From Alistipes sp. (GTDB lineage: Bacteria > Bacteroidota > Bacteroidia > Bacteroidales > Rikenellaceae), in contig JAHHQK010000061.1 of assembly GCA_020026435.1 (NCBI GenBank), positions 1-8,082 on the forward strand: a stretch of 8,082 bases of DNA, in the 5' to 3' direction. Each line of letters starts with the position of its first letter. The stretch's first letter is position 1. The notes under the pieces are model-generated. The model made no database searches, was not told the origin of the DNA, and was given only the letters and a program-made list of their open reading frames with translations. The translations under genes and the position numbers were made by a program. Below, one piece after another: positions 1 to 6,871 of this stretch.

Positions 1-290
1 CCCGCCCCCTTCTTTCCGCCCGACACTTTTTCCCGCATCTTCCCGTCTCTTCATTACCCCGTCCCTCTTTCTGCCTTTCTTCCCCTTTAGACCTGCACTC
101 TTCCCGTAATTTCGGTTTTTCCCCGCCCGGGGACCTTTGCTCTTCCGGCCGTTTTGCCTTGTCGGTAATGCTCCGAAAGAGGGGAGCCGCACTCCTCTTT
201 ACCCGCTATTCGACCTTTTTCTTCCCGGACGGGAAGTGCGCCCCGAAAATTTTCCGCTCCACGAAGTGTCGTAATTTGAATATTTCTGTG
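1..290. other. Gene-free, pyrimidine-rich segment
   Basis: No convincing coding region is seen here. By hand count the first 160 bases contain only about 33 purines, so the + strand is close to 80 percent pyrimidine, with uninterrupted runs such as 74-88. A short C/G hairpin is possible at 121-132 (CCCC, loop GCCC, GGGG), but no T-run follows it on the + strand, so it is not a clear terminator. The only start pointing out of the left edge is an ATG on the minus strand at 54-52 with 18 codons to the edge. That stretch is rich in K, R and G and is unremarkable, so I do not call it. The bias eases after about 160. Confidence 0.6.
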
Positions 291-298
291 TATTTTTG
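291..298 (+). promoter_or_regulatory. Bacteroidota -7 promoter box upstream of MATE gene
   Basis: TATTTTTG matches the Bacteroidota sigma-70-type -7 consensus TAnnTTTG, and the next base is C, fitting the usual pyrimidine. The only upstream TTTG (275-278) is 12 bp away, shorter than the usual spacing of about 19-21 bp, so the -33 element is poor. Transcription would begin near 305 and leave a leader of about 105 nt before the ATG at 411. Confidence 0.5.
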
Positions 299-304
299 CC
301 GCTT

Positions 305-410
305 GAACAGGGCCGAAGATCAGCCGCTAAGGGCTGTGCTTGCGACCGAATGGCACACACAAGATGCCGTAAGGGGCAAGATCCGATCCGAGGCCCGCAA
401 AAATCCATTT
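305..410 (+). promoter_or_regulatory. Structured 5' leader of the MATE gene
   Basis: The predicted untranslated leader contains two similar stem-forming motifs. The first is CAGCC (321-325), loop 326-331, GGCTG (332-336). The second is TGCC (365-368) facing GGCA (375-378). Both are built on a GCCG(C)TAAGGG core, at 323-333 and 366-376. No known riboswitch family is recognised. There is no clear Shine-Dalgarno before the ATG, and the bases just upstream are A/T-rich, which is normal for this phylum. The structure may be incidental because the stems are only 4-5 bp. Confidence 0.25.
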
Positions 411-1733
411 ATGTACAACAAAAAGAGCATTCTGAAAGTCAGCTACCCGATTTTTCTGGGACTCCTTGCGCAAAACATCATCAACGTCACCGACACGGCC
501 TTTTTGGGTCATGTGGGCGAGGTGGAGCTGGGCGCATCGGCCATCGGCGGCCTTTACTACATCTGTTTCTTCATCCTTGCCTTCGGATTCAGCATCGGAG
601 CGCAGATCCTCATGGCCCGCCGCAACGGCGAGCAGAACTACGACCGTATCGGTCCGATTCTGACCCAGGGATCGCTCTTCAGTTTTCTGATCGCGGTGCT
701 TCTGCTCGTGGCGTCGCTGCTGACCGTAAGGCCCATGATGCGGATGATGCTCTCCTCCGAGGAGATCATCTCAGCGGCCGTGACCTTCTTCGACTGGCGT
801 GTGTGGGGACTGCTCTTCTCGTTCGTCAATACGATGTTCCGTGCGTTCTACATCTCGATCACCCGTACCAAGGTCCTCACGCTCAATGCCGTGGTCATGG
901 CCTCGGTGAACATCGTCCTGGACTGGGCCCTGATCTTCGGAGAGTTGGGTTTGCCGCGTATGGGACTTCGCGGTGCGGCCCTGGCATCGGTCATCGCCGA
1001 GGCCGTGTCGCTGCTTTTCTTTTTCGTCTATACCTACCACAGGGTCGATATCGGCCGCTACAACATCCACTTCGGACTGAAACTCGACTGGAAGATGATC
1101 CTCTCGCTGCTCTCGATCTCGACCTTCCTGATGTTCCAGCAGTTCGTGCCCTTTGCCACGTGGTTCGTCTTCTTCCTCGCGCTCGAACACCTCGGACAGC
1201 GTGAGCTGGCCATCGCCAACATTGTCCGCAGTATCTATATCCTGGTGCTGATCCCCATCCAGTCGTTCCAGACCACGGTCAACACACTGGTCAGCAATAC
1301 GATGGGCGCAGGCCGCATCGACCGTGTCCGCCCGACGATCAACCGCGTGACGAAGATGAGCCTGGCGATGAGTCTGATCTGCTCGACCGTGATATTCACG
1401 ATCCCCGCCACCTTGCTCTCGATCTATACGCTCGACGAACAACTCATTGCCGATGCCATTCCCTCGCTCTATGTCATTGCCGTGGCTCTGGTTATCTGCT
1501 CGGTGTCGAACGTACAGTTCAGCGGCATTTCGGGTACGGGAAACGCCCGCTCGGCCCTCTGGATCGAGCTGCCCTGCCAGCTGGGCTATATCATCTATAT
1601 CCTTATTTGCACGGGTCTGTTGCGCTGGTCGGTTGAGGCGAGCTTCACCTGCGAGATCGTCTACTACACCTCCCTGCTGATCGTCTCGCGCCTTTATCTG
1701 AAGTACGGCAACTGGGCCAAGATCAAGATATGA
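411..1733 (+). CDS. MATE-family multidrug/cation efflux transporter
   Basis: This is an inner-membrane MATE (NorM/DinF-like) transporter, which would export cationic drugs or metabolites in exchange for Na+ or H+. From the ATG at 411 it is 440 residues, the normal family length. About twelve hydrophobic segments can be seen (around 12-33, 48-68, 88-106, 125-147, 158-178, 188-210, 229-258, 265-290, 314-336, 350-368, 386-405 and 412-428). Family-like features are the N-terminal P-x-F...VTDT-x-F-x-G stretch (13-33, with Asp28), GLRGAALAS (185-193) at the end of the first half, and QQF...P at 243-247 opening the second half. The frame stays open upstream to a TTG at 159, but those 84 extra residues are Arg/Cys-rich, unlike a MATE N-terminus, and would begin upstream of the predicted promoter. 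I therefore chose 411. The substrate cannot be read from sequence. The gene is convergent with the lyase and probably functions independently. Confidence 0.9.
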   Translation: MYNKKSILKVSYPIFLGLLAQNIINVTDTAFLGHVGEVELGASAIGGLYYICFFILAFGFSIGAQILMARRNGEQNYDRIGPILTQGSLFSFLIAVLLLVASLLTVRPMMRMMLSSEEIISAAVTFFDWRVWGLLFSFVNTMFRAFYISITRTKVLTLNAVVMASVNIVLDWALIFGELGLPRMGLRGAALASVIAEAVSLLFFFVYTYHRVDIGRYNIHFGLKLDWKMILSLLSISTFLMFQQFVPFATWFVFFLALEHLGQRELAIANIVRSIYILVLIPIQSFQTTVNTLVSNTMGAGRIDRVRPTINRVTKMSLAMSLICSTVIFTIPATLLSIYTLDEQLIADAIPSLYVIAVALVICSVSNVQFSGISGTGNARSALWIELPCQLGYIIYILICTGLLRWSVEASFTCEIVYYTSLLIVSRLYLKYGNWAKIKI

Positions 1734-1774
1734 TCCCCCAGAGGCTGGACATCCCGCCCCTGAGGAAGCTTCTT

Positions 1775-1839
1775 CCCGAAAACATAAAACCGACGGCCGG
1801 ATTCCCTTTATGCGGGGAATCCGGCCGTCAGTTTTCGGG
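1775..1839. terminator. Bidirectional intrinsic terminator between convergent genes
   Basis: A perfect 15-bp stem pairs 1792-1806 with 1815-1829 around an 8-nt loop. After one C/A mismatch it extends by AAAAC (1786-1790) pairing with GTTTT (1831-1835). Alternatively CCCGAAAAC (1775-1783) pairs over 9 bp with GTTTTCGGG (1831-1839). On the + strand the stem is followed by GTTTT, and on the minus strand by a T-rich GGTTTTATGTTTT. It therefore suits termination of both the MATE transcript (stop at 1733) and the lyase transcript. Confidence 0.85.
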
Positions 1840-1844
1840 TTATG

Positions 1845-1875
1845 GGGAGCGGCATTCTCCGATAGTGCCGCTCCC
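1845..1875 (-). terminator. Second hairpin directly after the lyase stop codon
   Basis: GGGAGCGGCA (1845-1854) and TGCCGCTCCC (1866-1875) form a perfect 10-bp stem with an 11-nt loop, 6 bp past the lyase stop codon. No T-run follows it directly on the minus strand, so alone it is not a classical intrinsic terminator. It may work in tandem with the adjacent larger hairpin or protect the mRNA 3' end. Confidence 0.55.
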
Positions 1876-1881
1876 GCGGGA

Positions 1882-4800
1882 TTATTTCTTGAGCATGACG
1901 TCGAAGCTGGCGGCATCGCGACATACGAATCTGAGGGTCGTCGAATTCTTGTTCCGGGCGATCACCTCGCAGTTGGCGGGCAGCGTCTCCGCCGTCCAGT
2001 TGCCGCGCAGGGTCACCGTCACGGGGATCTCGCCGCTGTCGTTGTTGATCCACGGACGCGAGTAGATGCTGCGCTCGATGCGCTTGCCGTTCTCGTCGAA
2101 TGCCTCGTCGCTCTGGCCGCGGTAGAGGGCCAGGTCGGGCTGTGAGACAGTCAAGAGGAGGCGTCCGCCCTTCATCTGACGGGTCATCACCAGACACGAG
2201 GTGTCGGCACGCATCACCTCACCCTCCCGGGGCAACTCCTCGCGGGGAGTCTCGAAAAGCACGTAGGAGGTCATGCCGTCCTGCTCCGAGCGTACGATGT
2301 GGGCATCGTGATCCCGACGCAGCACCTTGTAGGAGGGCTTGCGGGCGAAGGCCTTCAGCCGTGCGGCTGTCGTCTGCGGCAGTACGGCATATTCGTATCC
2401 GCCGTCCTTGGGGGCCTTGCCGTGCTGGACGGTCAGCGACACCCAGTCGCCCGTGGTGGGCTTCGTGCTGCGCTCGCCGACGGTCGTCTGTGGGAAATTC
2501 TTCTCGTAGCGGGTCTCGCGGGCCGTCTGCTCCGAGACGTAGTAGCCTACGCCGTTGGGGTCGATGTAGCTCCGTCCGTCGGAGGTGTATCCCTCCCAGT
2601 AGCTCTTCCACTCGGGCGATACGGCGGCCAGCTGGAAGATGGTGGTTTCGGTGGGGTAGTCCCGGTTGTCGTTCTCGATGTCGCTGCCCAGGGCCACGAT
2701 CACATCACCCAGGAAGTGATACGACTTGCGGGCGCGGTGCGAACCGTTGTATTTGTCGTGCTCGTGGAGTTTCATGCCGAAGTTTCCGTTCTCGCGGTTT
2801 TGCGTGAGACCGCCGGCAAAAGCCTCGTCGGAGTAGAGCATCTCCTCGATACCCGAGAAGGTGTCGACGTTGAGCACCCGTGCGCGGAGAAGGTCGAAGG
2901 GCAGATGGATCGACGTTGCTCCGGGGATTCTGTTCCAGTCGAATCCCTGCTCCTGCCATCCGCTGCGACGCATGGTGACCTCCTCGCCGGGGCGTGCGGT
3001 CATGATCTGCAACGATCCGTGGGCCAGGTAACGGCCGTAGAAGTTGGCGGGCAGATAGTGCTCGGCGGCCCACAGGTAACGCGAATGTCCGCGGGCGACG
3101 GCCGACCAGTTGCTGCGTCGCTGTACCGAGACGCAACCGTAGCCCAGTGTGAGGTTACCCCGGGGATCGGCCTCGGCTTTGAAGCCTTTGGCTTCGAGCT
3201 GTTTCTTGAACCGGAGCTCGGTCTTGGCGGAAGCACGCGGCATATAGTCGGGGGACTGCTTGTCGGCCCCCTCGTTGGTGGCTACCAGACGCAGGAAGGC
3301 TTCGGCCATCTCGCGGTCGTACTTCTCCTTGCCGTCGGGTGTTCCGGCGAAGGCCATCGTGGCATATTCCACGGGGATGAGCTTGCCCTTGGAGTTGGGG
3401 TGGCGACCCGACATCGAGAGCGGCCACTGACGCAGGTTGCAATAGAATCGCATGGTCAGCAGGACGTTCTTGACGGTCTGGTGAGCCAGCTCCGAGAGGC
3501 GGAACTGGGTGCCGCTGAGCAGGTAGATGGCATTCGTTGCACCCTCCAAACCACCCACGGCATAGGCCGGGTAGTTGTTGCAGTGGTGGAAGCAGGCACC
3601 GTCCTTCTTGAACGATCCGCGCAGACCCAGTGCCGGGCGGCAGCCGTAGTCCAGCCAGCGGGTCAGCGAACGCAGGTAACGCACCTTTTCGGGCGAGTCC
3701 TCCATGATGAGGATGCTGGCGAAACGGCCCTGCAGCTTGGTGTTGAACGTGTCGATGTCGATACCGTCGACCTGGGGGAGGGGGTATACCTCGTTGGTGA
3801 TGGCATACCAGTTGAGCGTGCGGACGGCGTCCTCCAGGTATCCGGCCTTACGTAGGACGTTCTTCATCAGGAAGTACGACACGAACAGGCCGCGGGTGCT
3901 GTAACCGTAGTGGTGGATGTTGCCCCATGCGCTGCCGTAGGCCACGCCCTGGTCGGTGATGTTCTCATACAGGGCGAGGAACTTGTCCCTCAGCTCGTCC
4001 TTCCAGGCCGGTTCCACGGCGTTCTGATAGGCGATTGCCACGCGCTGCATGAGTTTGAAGTAGTCGTTCATCTCGATCTTGCGGTGCAGGAAGAGATCCT
4101 TGTGCCAGTCGGGCAGCATACGCTCGTAGGCCTCCGAGTGGCGGCAGAAGAACACGGGACGTCCCGTCGTGCAACCCTCCTCGCGGCGGATCTGGTAGAA
4201 GTCGTATTTTTTGCGGATGGCCTTCATCTCCCGCTCGGTGAGTTTCGAGGGGGTGTAGAGCTGATTGCGGAAACGCTTCTCGATGATGCGGATGTCCTTC
4301 TTGTGGGCGTCGGTCAGGGGGATCAGTTCCATCTCGGGCTTCCAAAGCGAGTGGGCATAGACCACCAGCCAGTGGTTGGTCGTCTTGCGGTTGACGAACG
4401 GAAGATGGATGTCGGGGCTTTGCTGTCGGGCATCGACCTTCGAGGCGGTGATGATGTGGTCGAAGTAGAGATGTCCCTCCACATCGGGAGCCACCACCCT
4501 GAATTCGTCCATTCCCTCCTCGGGTGTACCCTCCATGTCGCGCTCATAGCACACCCAGGCGGCACGCCAGCCCTTGAAGTTGATGCCCATGGGGAAGGAG
4601 CAGCACGTGCGTCCCTCTTTCAGGAAGCGGAACTCGATCTGCTTGTCGAGAGGACGGTCGTTATAGACCCATACGATGAAGGCCGACATATAGGTATCCT
4701 TGCCCGTGGGGTCTTTCTTTTCAAACTTCAGATCCTTTCGGACCGAAAGTTCGCTTCCCGGGGTGAAGGTCCATTCGAGCGACTGCACGCCCTCGCGGAA

Positions 4801-4971
4801 ATGCCTGGGGCTGACGGCGAGTGCCGATCCGGCGTTGGTCGAGATGAATGCCGGCACGGCCTCCTCCTCGAAGGAGAGGAAGCGTTCGTGCTGGATCCAC
4901 TGTGCCTCGGCACTGCCCAGCGTACATAAGGCCCAGAGCAGCAGACAGAGTCTTGTGATATTCGATTTCAT
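1882..4971 (-). CDS. PL8 chondroitin/dermatan sulfate ABC lyase, secreted
   Basis: Polysaccharide lyase family 8 enzyme of the chondroitinase ABC type. It cleaves chondroitin and probably dermatan sulfate by beta-elimination to unsaturated disaccharides. The 1029 residues begin with a signal peptide ending in SAEA-Q, with likely SPase I cleavage after residue 23 and no lipobox, so a periplasmic or exported enzyme. Approximate layout: N-terminal beta domain 24-185, alpha/alpha-toroid catalytic domain 200-595, beta-sandwich 600-880, C-terminal domain 885-1029. By recall comparison with Proteus vulgaris ABC lyase I, the catalytic tetrad His501/Tyr508/Arg560/Glu653 corresponds to His463 and Tyr470 (HCNNYPAY), Arg523 (SGRHP) and Glu637 (AAEHY...YGRY). 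His353-His354 (HHYGYSTR) match the His pair tied to dermatan cleavage. Spacing matches the Bacteroides thetaiotaomicron homologue more closely. The gene lies 36 bp after the sulfatase, in an apparent operon. The PL8 family is near certain; ABC breadth is inferred from conserved residues. Confidence 0.93.
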   Translation of the reverse strand: MKSNITRLCLLLWALCTLGSAEAQWIQHERFLSFEEEAVPAFISTNAGSALAVSPRHFREGVQSLEWTFTPGSELSVRKDLKFEKKDPTGKDTYMSAFIVWVYNDRPLDKQIEFRFLKEGRTCCSFPMGINFKGWRAAWVCYERDMEGTPEEGMDEFRVVAPDVEGHLYFDHIITASKVDARQQSPDIHLPFVNRKTTNHWLVVYAHSLWKPEMELIPLTDAHKKDIRIIEKRFRNQLYTPSKLTEREMKAIRKKYDFYQIRREEGCTTGRPVFFCRHSEAYERMLPDWHKDLFLHRKIEMNDYFKLMQRVAIAYQNAVEPAWKDELRDKFLALYENITDQGVAYGSAWGNIHHYGYSTRGLFVSYFLMKNVLRKAGYLEDAVRTLNWYAITNEVYPLPQVDGIDIDTFNTKLQGRFASILIMEDSPEKVRYLRSLTRWLDYGCRPALGLRGSFKKDGACFHHCNNYPAYAVGGLEGATNAIYLLSGTQFRLSELAHQTVKNVLLTMRFYCNLRQWPLSMSGRHPNSKGKLIPVEYATMAFAGTPDGKEKYDREMAEAFLRLVATNEGADKQSPDYMPRASAKTELRFKKQLEAKGFKAEADPRGNLTLGYGCVSVQRRSNWSAVARGHSRYLWAAEHYLPANFYGRYLAHGSLQIMTARPGEEVTMRRSGWQEQGFDWNRIPGATSIHLPFDLLRARVLNVDTFSGIEEMLYSDEAFAGGLTQNRENGNFGMKLHEHDKYNGSHRARKSYHFLGDVIVALGSDIENDNRDYPTETTIFQLAAVSPEWKSYWEGYTSDGRSYIDPNGVGYYVSEQTARETRYEKNFPQTTVGERSTKPTTGDWVSLTVQHGKAPKDGGYEYAVLPQTTAARLKAFARKPSYKVLRRDHDAHIVRSEQDGMTSYVLFETPREELPREGEVMRADTSCLVMTRQMKGGRLLLTVSQPDLALYRGQSDEAFDENGKRIERSIYSRPWINNDSGEIPVTVTLRGNWTAETLPANCEVIARNKNSTTLRFVCRDAASFDVMLKK

Positions 4972-5007
4972 GTGTTTCTTTTTTAAGTTGAGGTTTTGTG
5001 GCGGGGG

Positions 5008-6549
5008 CTATCGGGTCTGGCGTGCGGCCTTGACCTTTTCGAGCAGGGCCGACAACTCGGCGACCTTCTCGGGGTTGGCTGCGGCTACGTCGTTCTGCTC
5101 GGAGGGGTCCTCCGTGATGTTGTAGAGCTGGTCCTTGGGGGCATTGCCCAGCTCCATTCCGGTCCAATGCTCGAAGGAGGGCTTGTCGCTCGGCTCGATG
5201 TACTTCCAGTCACCGCTGATGATCGAGAGGGTGTTGTTCAGGTTCTGCTGCACTACATAGTCGGTGGTGTTGCGCTCCTGGCCCAGTAGTACGGCCTCCT
5301 TGTTGCGGCTGTCGGGAGCCACGCCCTCGGGAAGCTCGTGGCCGAGCATCGAGGCCAGCGACGAGAAGACGTCGATCATCGAGAAGGGGGTCTTCACCTC
5401 CTCGCCCCGGAACTTGGCGGGCCAGCGTACGATGAACGGAATGCGCGTTCCGGCCTCATAGGCGCTGTATTTGCCGCCGCGGTAGTCCTTCATCGGGGTG
5501 TGGCCGTTGAGCAGTTCGCGGGCCTGGTCGGCATAACCGTCGTCGATCACCGGTCCGTTGTCGCTGCAGAATACGAAGATGGTGTTGTCGGCGATGTTCA
5601 GACTGTCGAGCGTGCGCATGATCTCGCCCACGGTCCAATCCAGCTGGATGATCACATCACCGCGGGTACCCAGTCCGCTCTTGCCGGCAAAACGGGGGTG
5701 GGGGATACGCGGAACATGGACGTCCTGCGTACCCATATAGAGGAAGAACGGCTCGTCGCGGTGTTCGGTGATGAAGTTGCGGGCGCGCTCGGTGATCACG
5801 TCGGCGATGTCCTCATCGACCCACAGAGCCGACTTACCGCCCGTCATCCAACCGATACGGGGAATGCCGTTGATGATCGTGTTGTTGTGACCCTGACTCG
5901 GTTTGAGTTTCACCAATTCGGGGTTCTCGGCACCCGTGGGCCAGTCGCCGACCTTGTGGTCGTAGCTGACCGTGATCGGGTCGTTGGGATCCAGACCCAC
6001 GACATTGCCGTTCTCGACAAAGACGCACGGCACGCGGTCGACCGTTGCGGGGATGATGAACTCATAGTCGAAACCGATGTCCTGGGTATTGGGGTGTATC
6101 TCGCGGTTGAAGTCCGTACCGCCCTTGGGACCCAGGCCCAGGTGCCATTTGCCGATGGCGGCGGTGGCGTAGCCCTCGTCGTGGAACAAGTCGGCCATGG
6201 TGTAACAGTCGGGGTCTATGATCAGCTCTGAGTTTCCGGGGGCGATGCCCGTATTGGCCTGACGCCACGGATACATACCCGTCAGAAGACCGAAACGCGA
6301 AGGCGTACTGGTTGACGAGGTGGCATAAGCATTGACGAATTGGCGGCCTTCGCGAGCCAGACGGTCGATGTTGGGCGTGTTGACTTTCGTGGCGCCGTAG
6401 CAGCTCAGGTCGCCGATTCCCAGGTCGTCGGAGATCAGGTAGATCACGTTGGGGCGGTCGGCACGGGGAGCCTGTTTTTCCGCATTTCCGCATCCGGAGA
6501 GCAGGGCAGCACCGGGAAGCAAGGGCAGGAGTTTGGTCAGATTATTCAT
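5008..6549 (-). CDS. S1-family formylglycine sulfatase lipoprotein, probably GAG-active
   Basis: Type I (S1) sulfatase of 513 residues that hydrolyses a sugar O-sulfate ester. The N-terminus has a lipobox LSGC with Cys20, so it should be a lipoprotein; no clear acidic surface-export signal follows. The motif S-T-P-S-R (81-85) followed by LLTG makes Ser81 the residue converted to formylglycine, which needs an anSME-type radical-SAM maturase not seen here. Metal and active-site positions are intact: Asp41-Asp42 (SDDLGIGD), Lys134 and His136 (GKWHLG), His278 (QDVHVP), Asp330-Asn331 (SDNGP) and Lys360 (RGGKYSAYEAGTR). The C-terminal subdomain ends with the usual LYNITEDPSEQND stretch. It is the first gene of an apparent operon with the PL8 lyase, which points to chondroitin or dermatan sulfate as substrate, for example GalNAc-4-O- or GalNAc-6-O-sulfate. 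Position specificity and S1 subfamily cannot be fixed by eye. Confidence 0.92.
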   Translation of the reverse strand: MNNLTKLLPLLPGAALLSGCGNAEKQAPRADRPNVIYLISDDLGIGDLSCYGATKVNTPNIDRLAREGRQFVNAYATSSTSTPSRFGLLTGMYPWRQANTGIAPGNSELIIDPDCYTMADLFHDEGYATAAIGKWHLGLGPKGGTDFNREIHPNTQDIGFDYEFIIPATVDRVPCVFVENGNVVGLDPNDPITVSYDHKVGDWPTGAENPELVKLKPSQGHNNTIINGIPRIGWMTGGKSALWVDEDIADVITERARNFITEHRDEPFFLYMGTQDVHVPRIPHPRFAGKSGLGTRGDVIIQLDWTVGEIMRTLDSLNIADNTIFVFCSDNGPVIDDGYADQARELLNGHTPMKDYRGGKYSAYEAGTRIPFIVRWPAKFRGEEVKTPFSMIDVFSSLASMLGHELPEGVAPDSRNKEAVLLGQERNTTDYVVQQNLNNTLSIISGDWKYIEPSDKPSFEHWTGMELGNAPKDQLYNITEDPSEQNDVAAANPEKVAELSALLEKVKAARQTR

Positions 6550-6581
6550 GGTGTGAAAACATTTTGATAGTTACTTTTAAA

Positions 6582-6590
6582 ACAAAAGTA
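6582..6590 (-). promoter_or_regulatory. -7 promoter box for the sulfatase-lyase operon
   Basis: Read on the minus strand, TACTTTTGT fits TAnnTTTGy exactly and lies 32 nt upstream of the sulfatase ATG. A -33 TTTG at standard spacing is absent; the nearest approximation is TTTC (6610-6607), 16 bp upstream. The box lies inside a 7-bp inverted repeat (TACTTTT at 6572-6578, AAAAGTA at 6584-6590). A weak -33 element is compatible with activator dependence, but that is inference. Confidence 0.55.
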
Positions 6591-6657
6591 CAAAAAAAAC
6601 GTCAGGGAAACGGGTAAAAAAATCCAATAAACCGTCAAAAACATACATCTTTTCCAG

Positions 6658-6692
6658 GAAGAGTCTCGCCCCGGCCGGAAGGGGGCGTCTTC
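6658..6692. other. GC-rich hairpin in the divergent intergenic region
   Basis: CGCCCC (6667-6672) pairs with GGGGCG (6682-6687) across a 9-nt loop. After a 4-nt bulge on the left arm, GAAGA (6658-6662) pairs with TCTTC (6688-6692), giving 11 bp in all. No T-run follows on either strand, so it is not a standard terminator. It could be part of a small RNA, a regulator binding site or a chance structure. Confidence 0.35.
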
Positions 6693-6838
6693 GGTTCGGA
6701 TTTTCAGCCGGATAATTGCCCGGGAAGGCGTAACTTGTTGATAATTTGAAAGGGGTGCGAAAGTGACGGAAACTTCGGAATGTATGATTTTGCACGAATT
6801 ATGGATGAAAAATGGCTTCGTTTTCTTTTGAAAAATAT

Positions 6839-6847
6839 TATCTTTGT
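6839..6847 (+). promoter_or_regulatory. -7 promoter box for the kinase gene
   Basis: TATCTTTGT matches TAnnTTTGy exactly, 24 nt before the kinase ATG at 6872. The best -33 candidate at proper spacing is TTCG (6817-6820), 18 bp upstream with one mismatch to TTTG. The resulting leader would be only about 20 nt, A/T-rich and without a Shine-Dalgarno, which is ordinary for Bacteroidota. Confidence 0.6.
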
Positions 6848-6871
6848 CCTACAAAACCAATTTAAACTGTT

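Larger units (their letters stand above)
6550..6871. other. Divergent intergenic control region
   Basis: This 322-bp gap separates the sulfatase-lyase operon from the kinase gene. It holds two outward-facing -7 boxes, a dyad over the left one and a central GC-rich hairpin. The outer parts are A/T-rich and the middle (about 6660-6740) is G/C-rich. A 72-codon frame on the minus strand (6795-6577, GTG start) runs through the left promoter, has no family resemblance and is not considered a gene. Confidence 0.6.

Noticed and set aside
1..54. Start of a leftward gene on the minus strand (ATG at 54-52)
   Set aside because: Only 18 codons are visible, the composition is low-complexity K/R/G, and the whole segment is biased to purines on that strand, so an ATG there has little weight.
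121..132. CCCC-GCCC-GGGG hairpin as a terminator
   Set aside because: The stem is only 4 bp and no T-run follows on the + strand; on the minus strand it is followed by A residues.
159..410. N-terminal extension of the MATE protein from a TTG at 159
   Set aside because: The extra 84 residues do not resemble a MATE N-terminus, and the predicted promoter at 291-298 lies inside them.
771..1916. 381-codon minus-strand frame opposite the MATE gene
   Set aside because: It is antisense to the transporter, runs through the terminator region, and its Arg/Asp/Gln-rich composition is typical of a shadow frame.
2299..4929. Long open frames on the + strand opposite the lyase (518 and 339 codons)
   Set aside because: They lie wholly antisense to a clear PL8 gene, show no family motifs and arise from the G/C-rich third-position codon bias that suppresses stops on the opposite strand.
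6577..6795. 72-codon minus-strand frame in the divergent intergenic region
   Set aside because: It has a GTG start and no recognised family, and it passes through the predicted sulfatase promoter and ends at it; chance is the simplest explanation.
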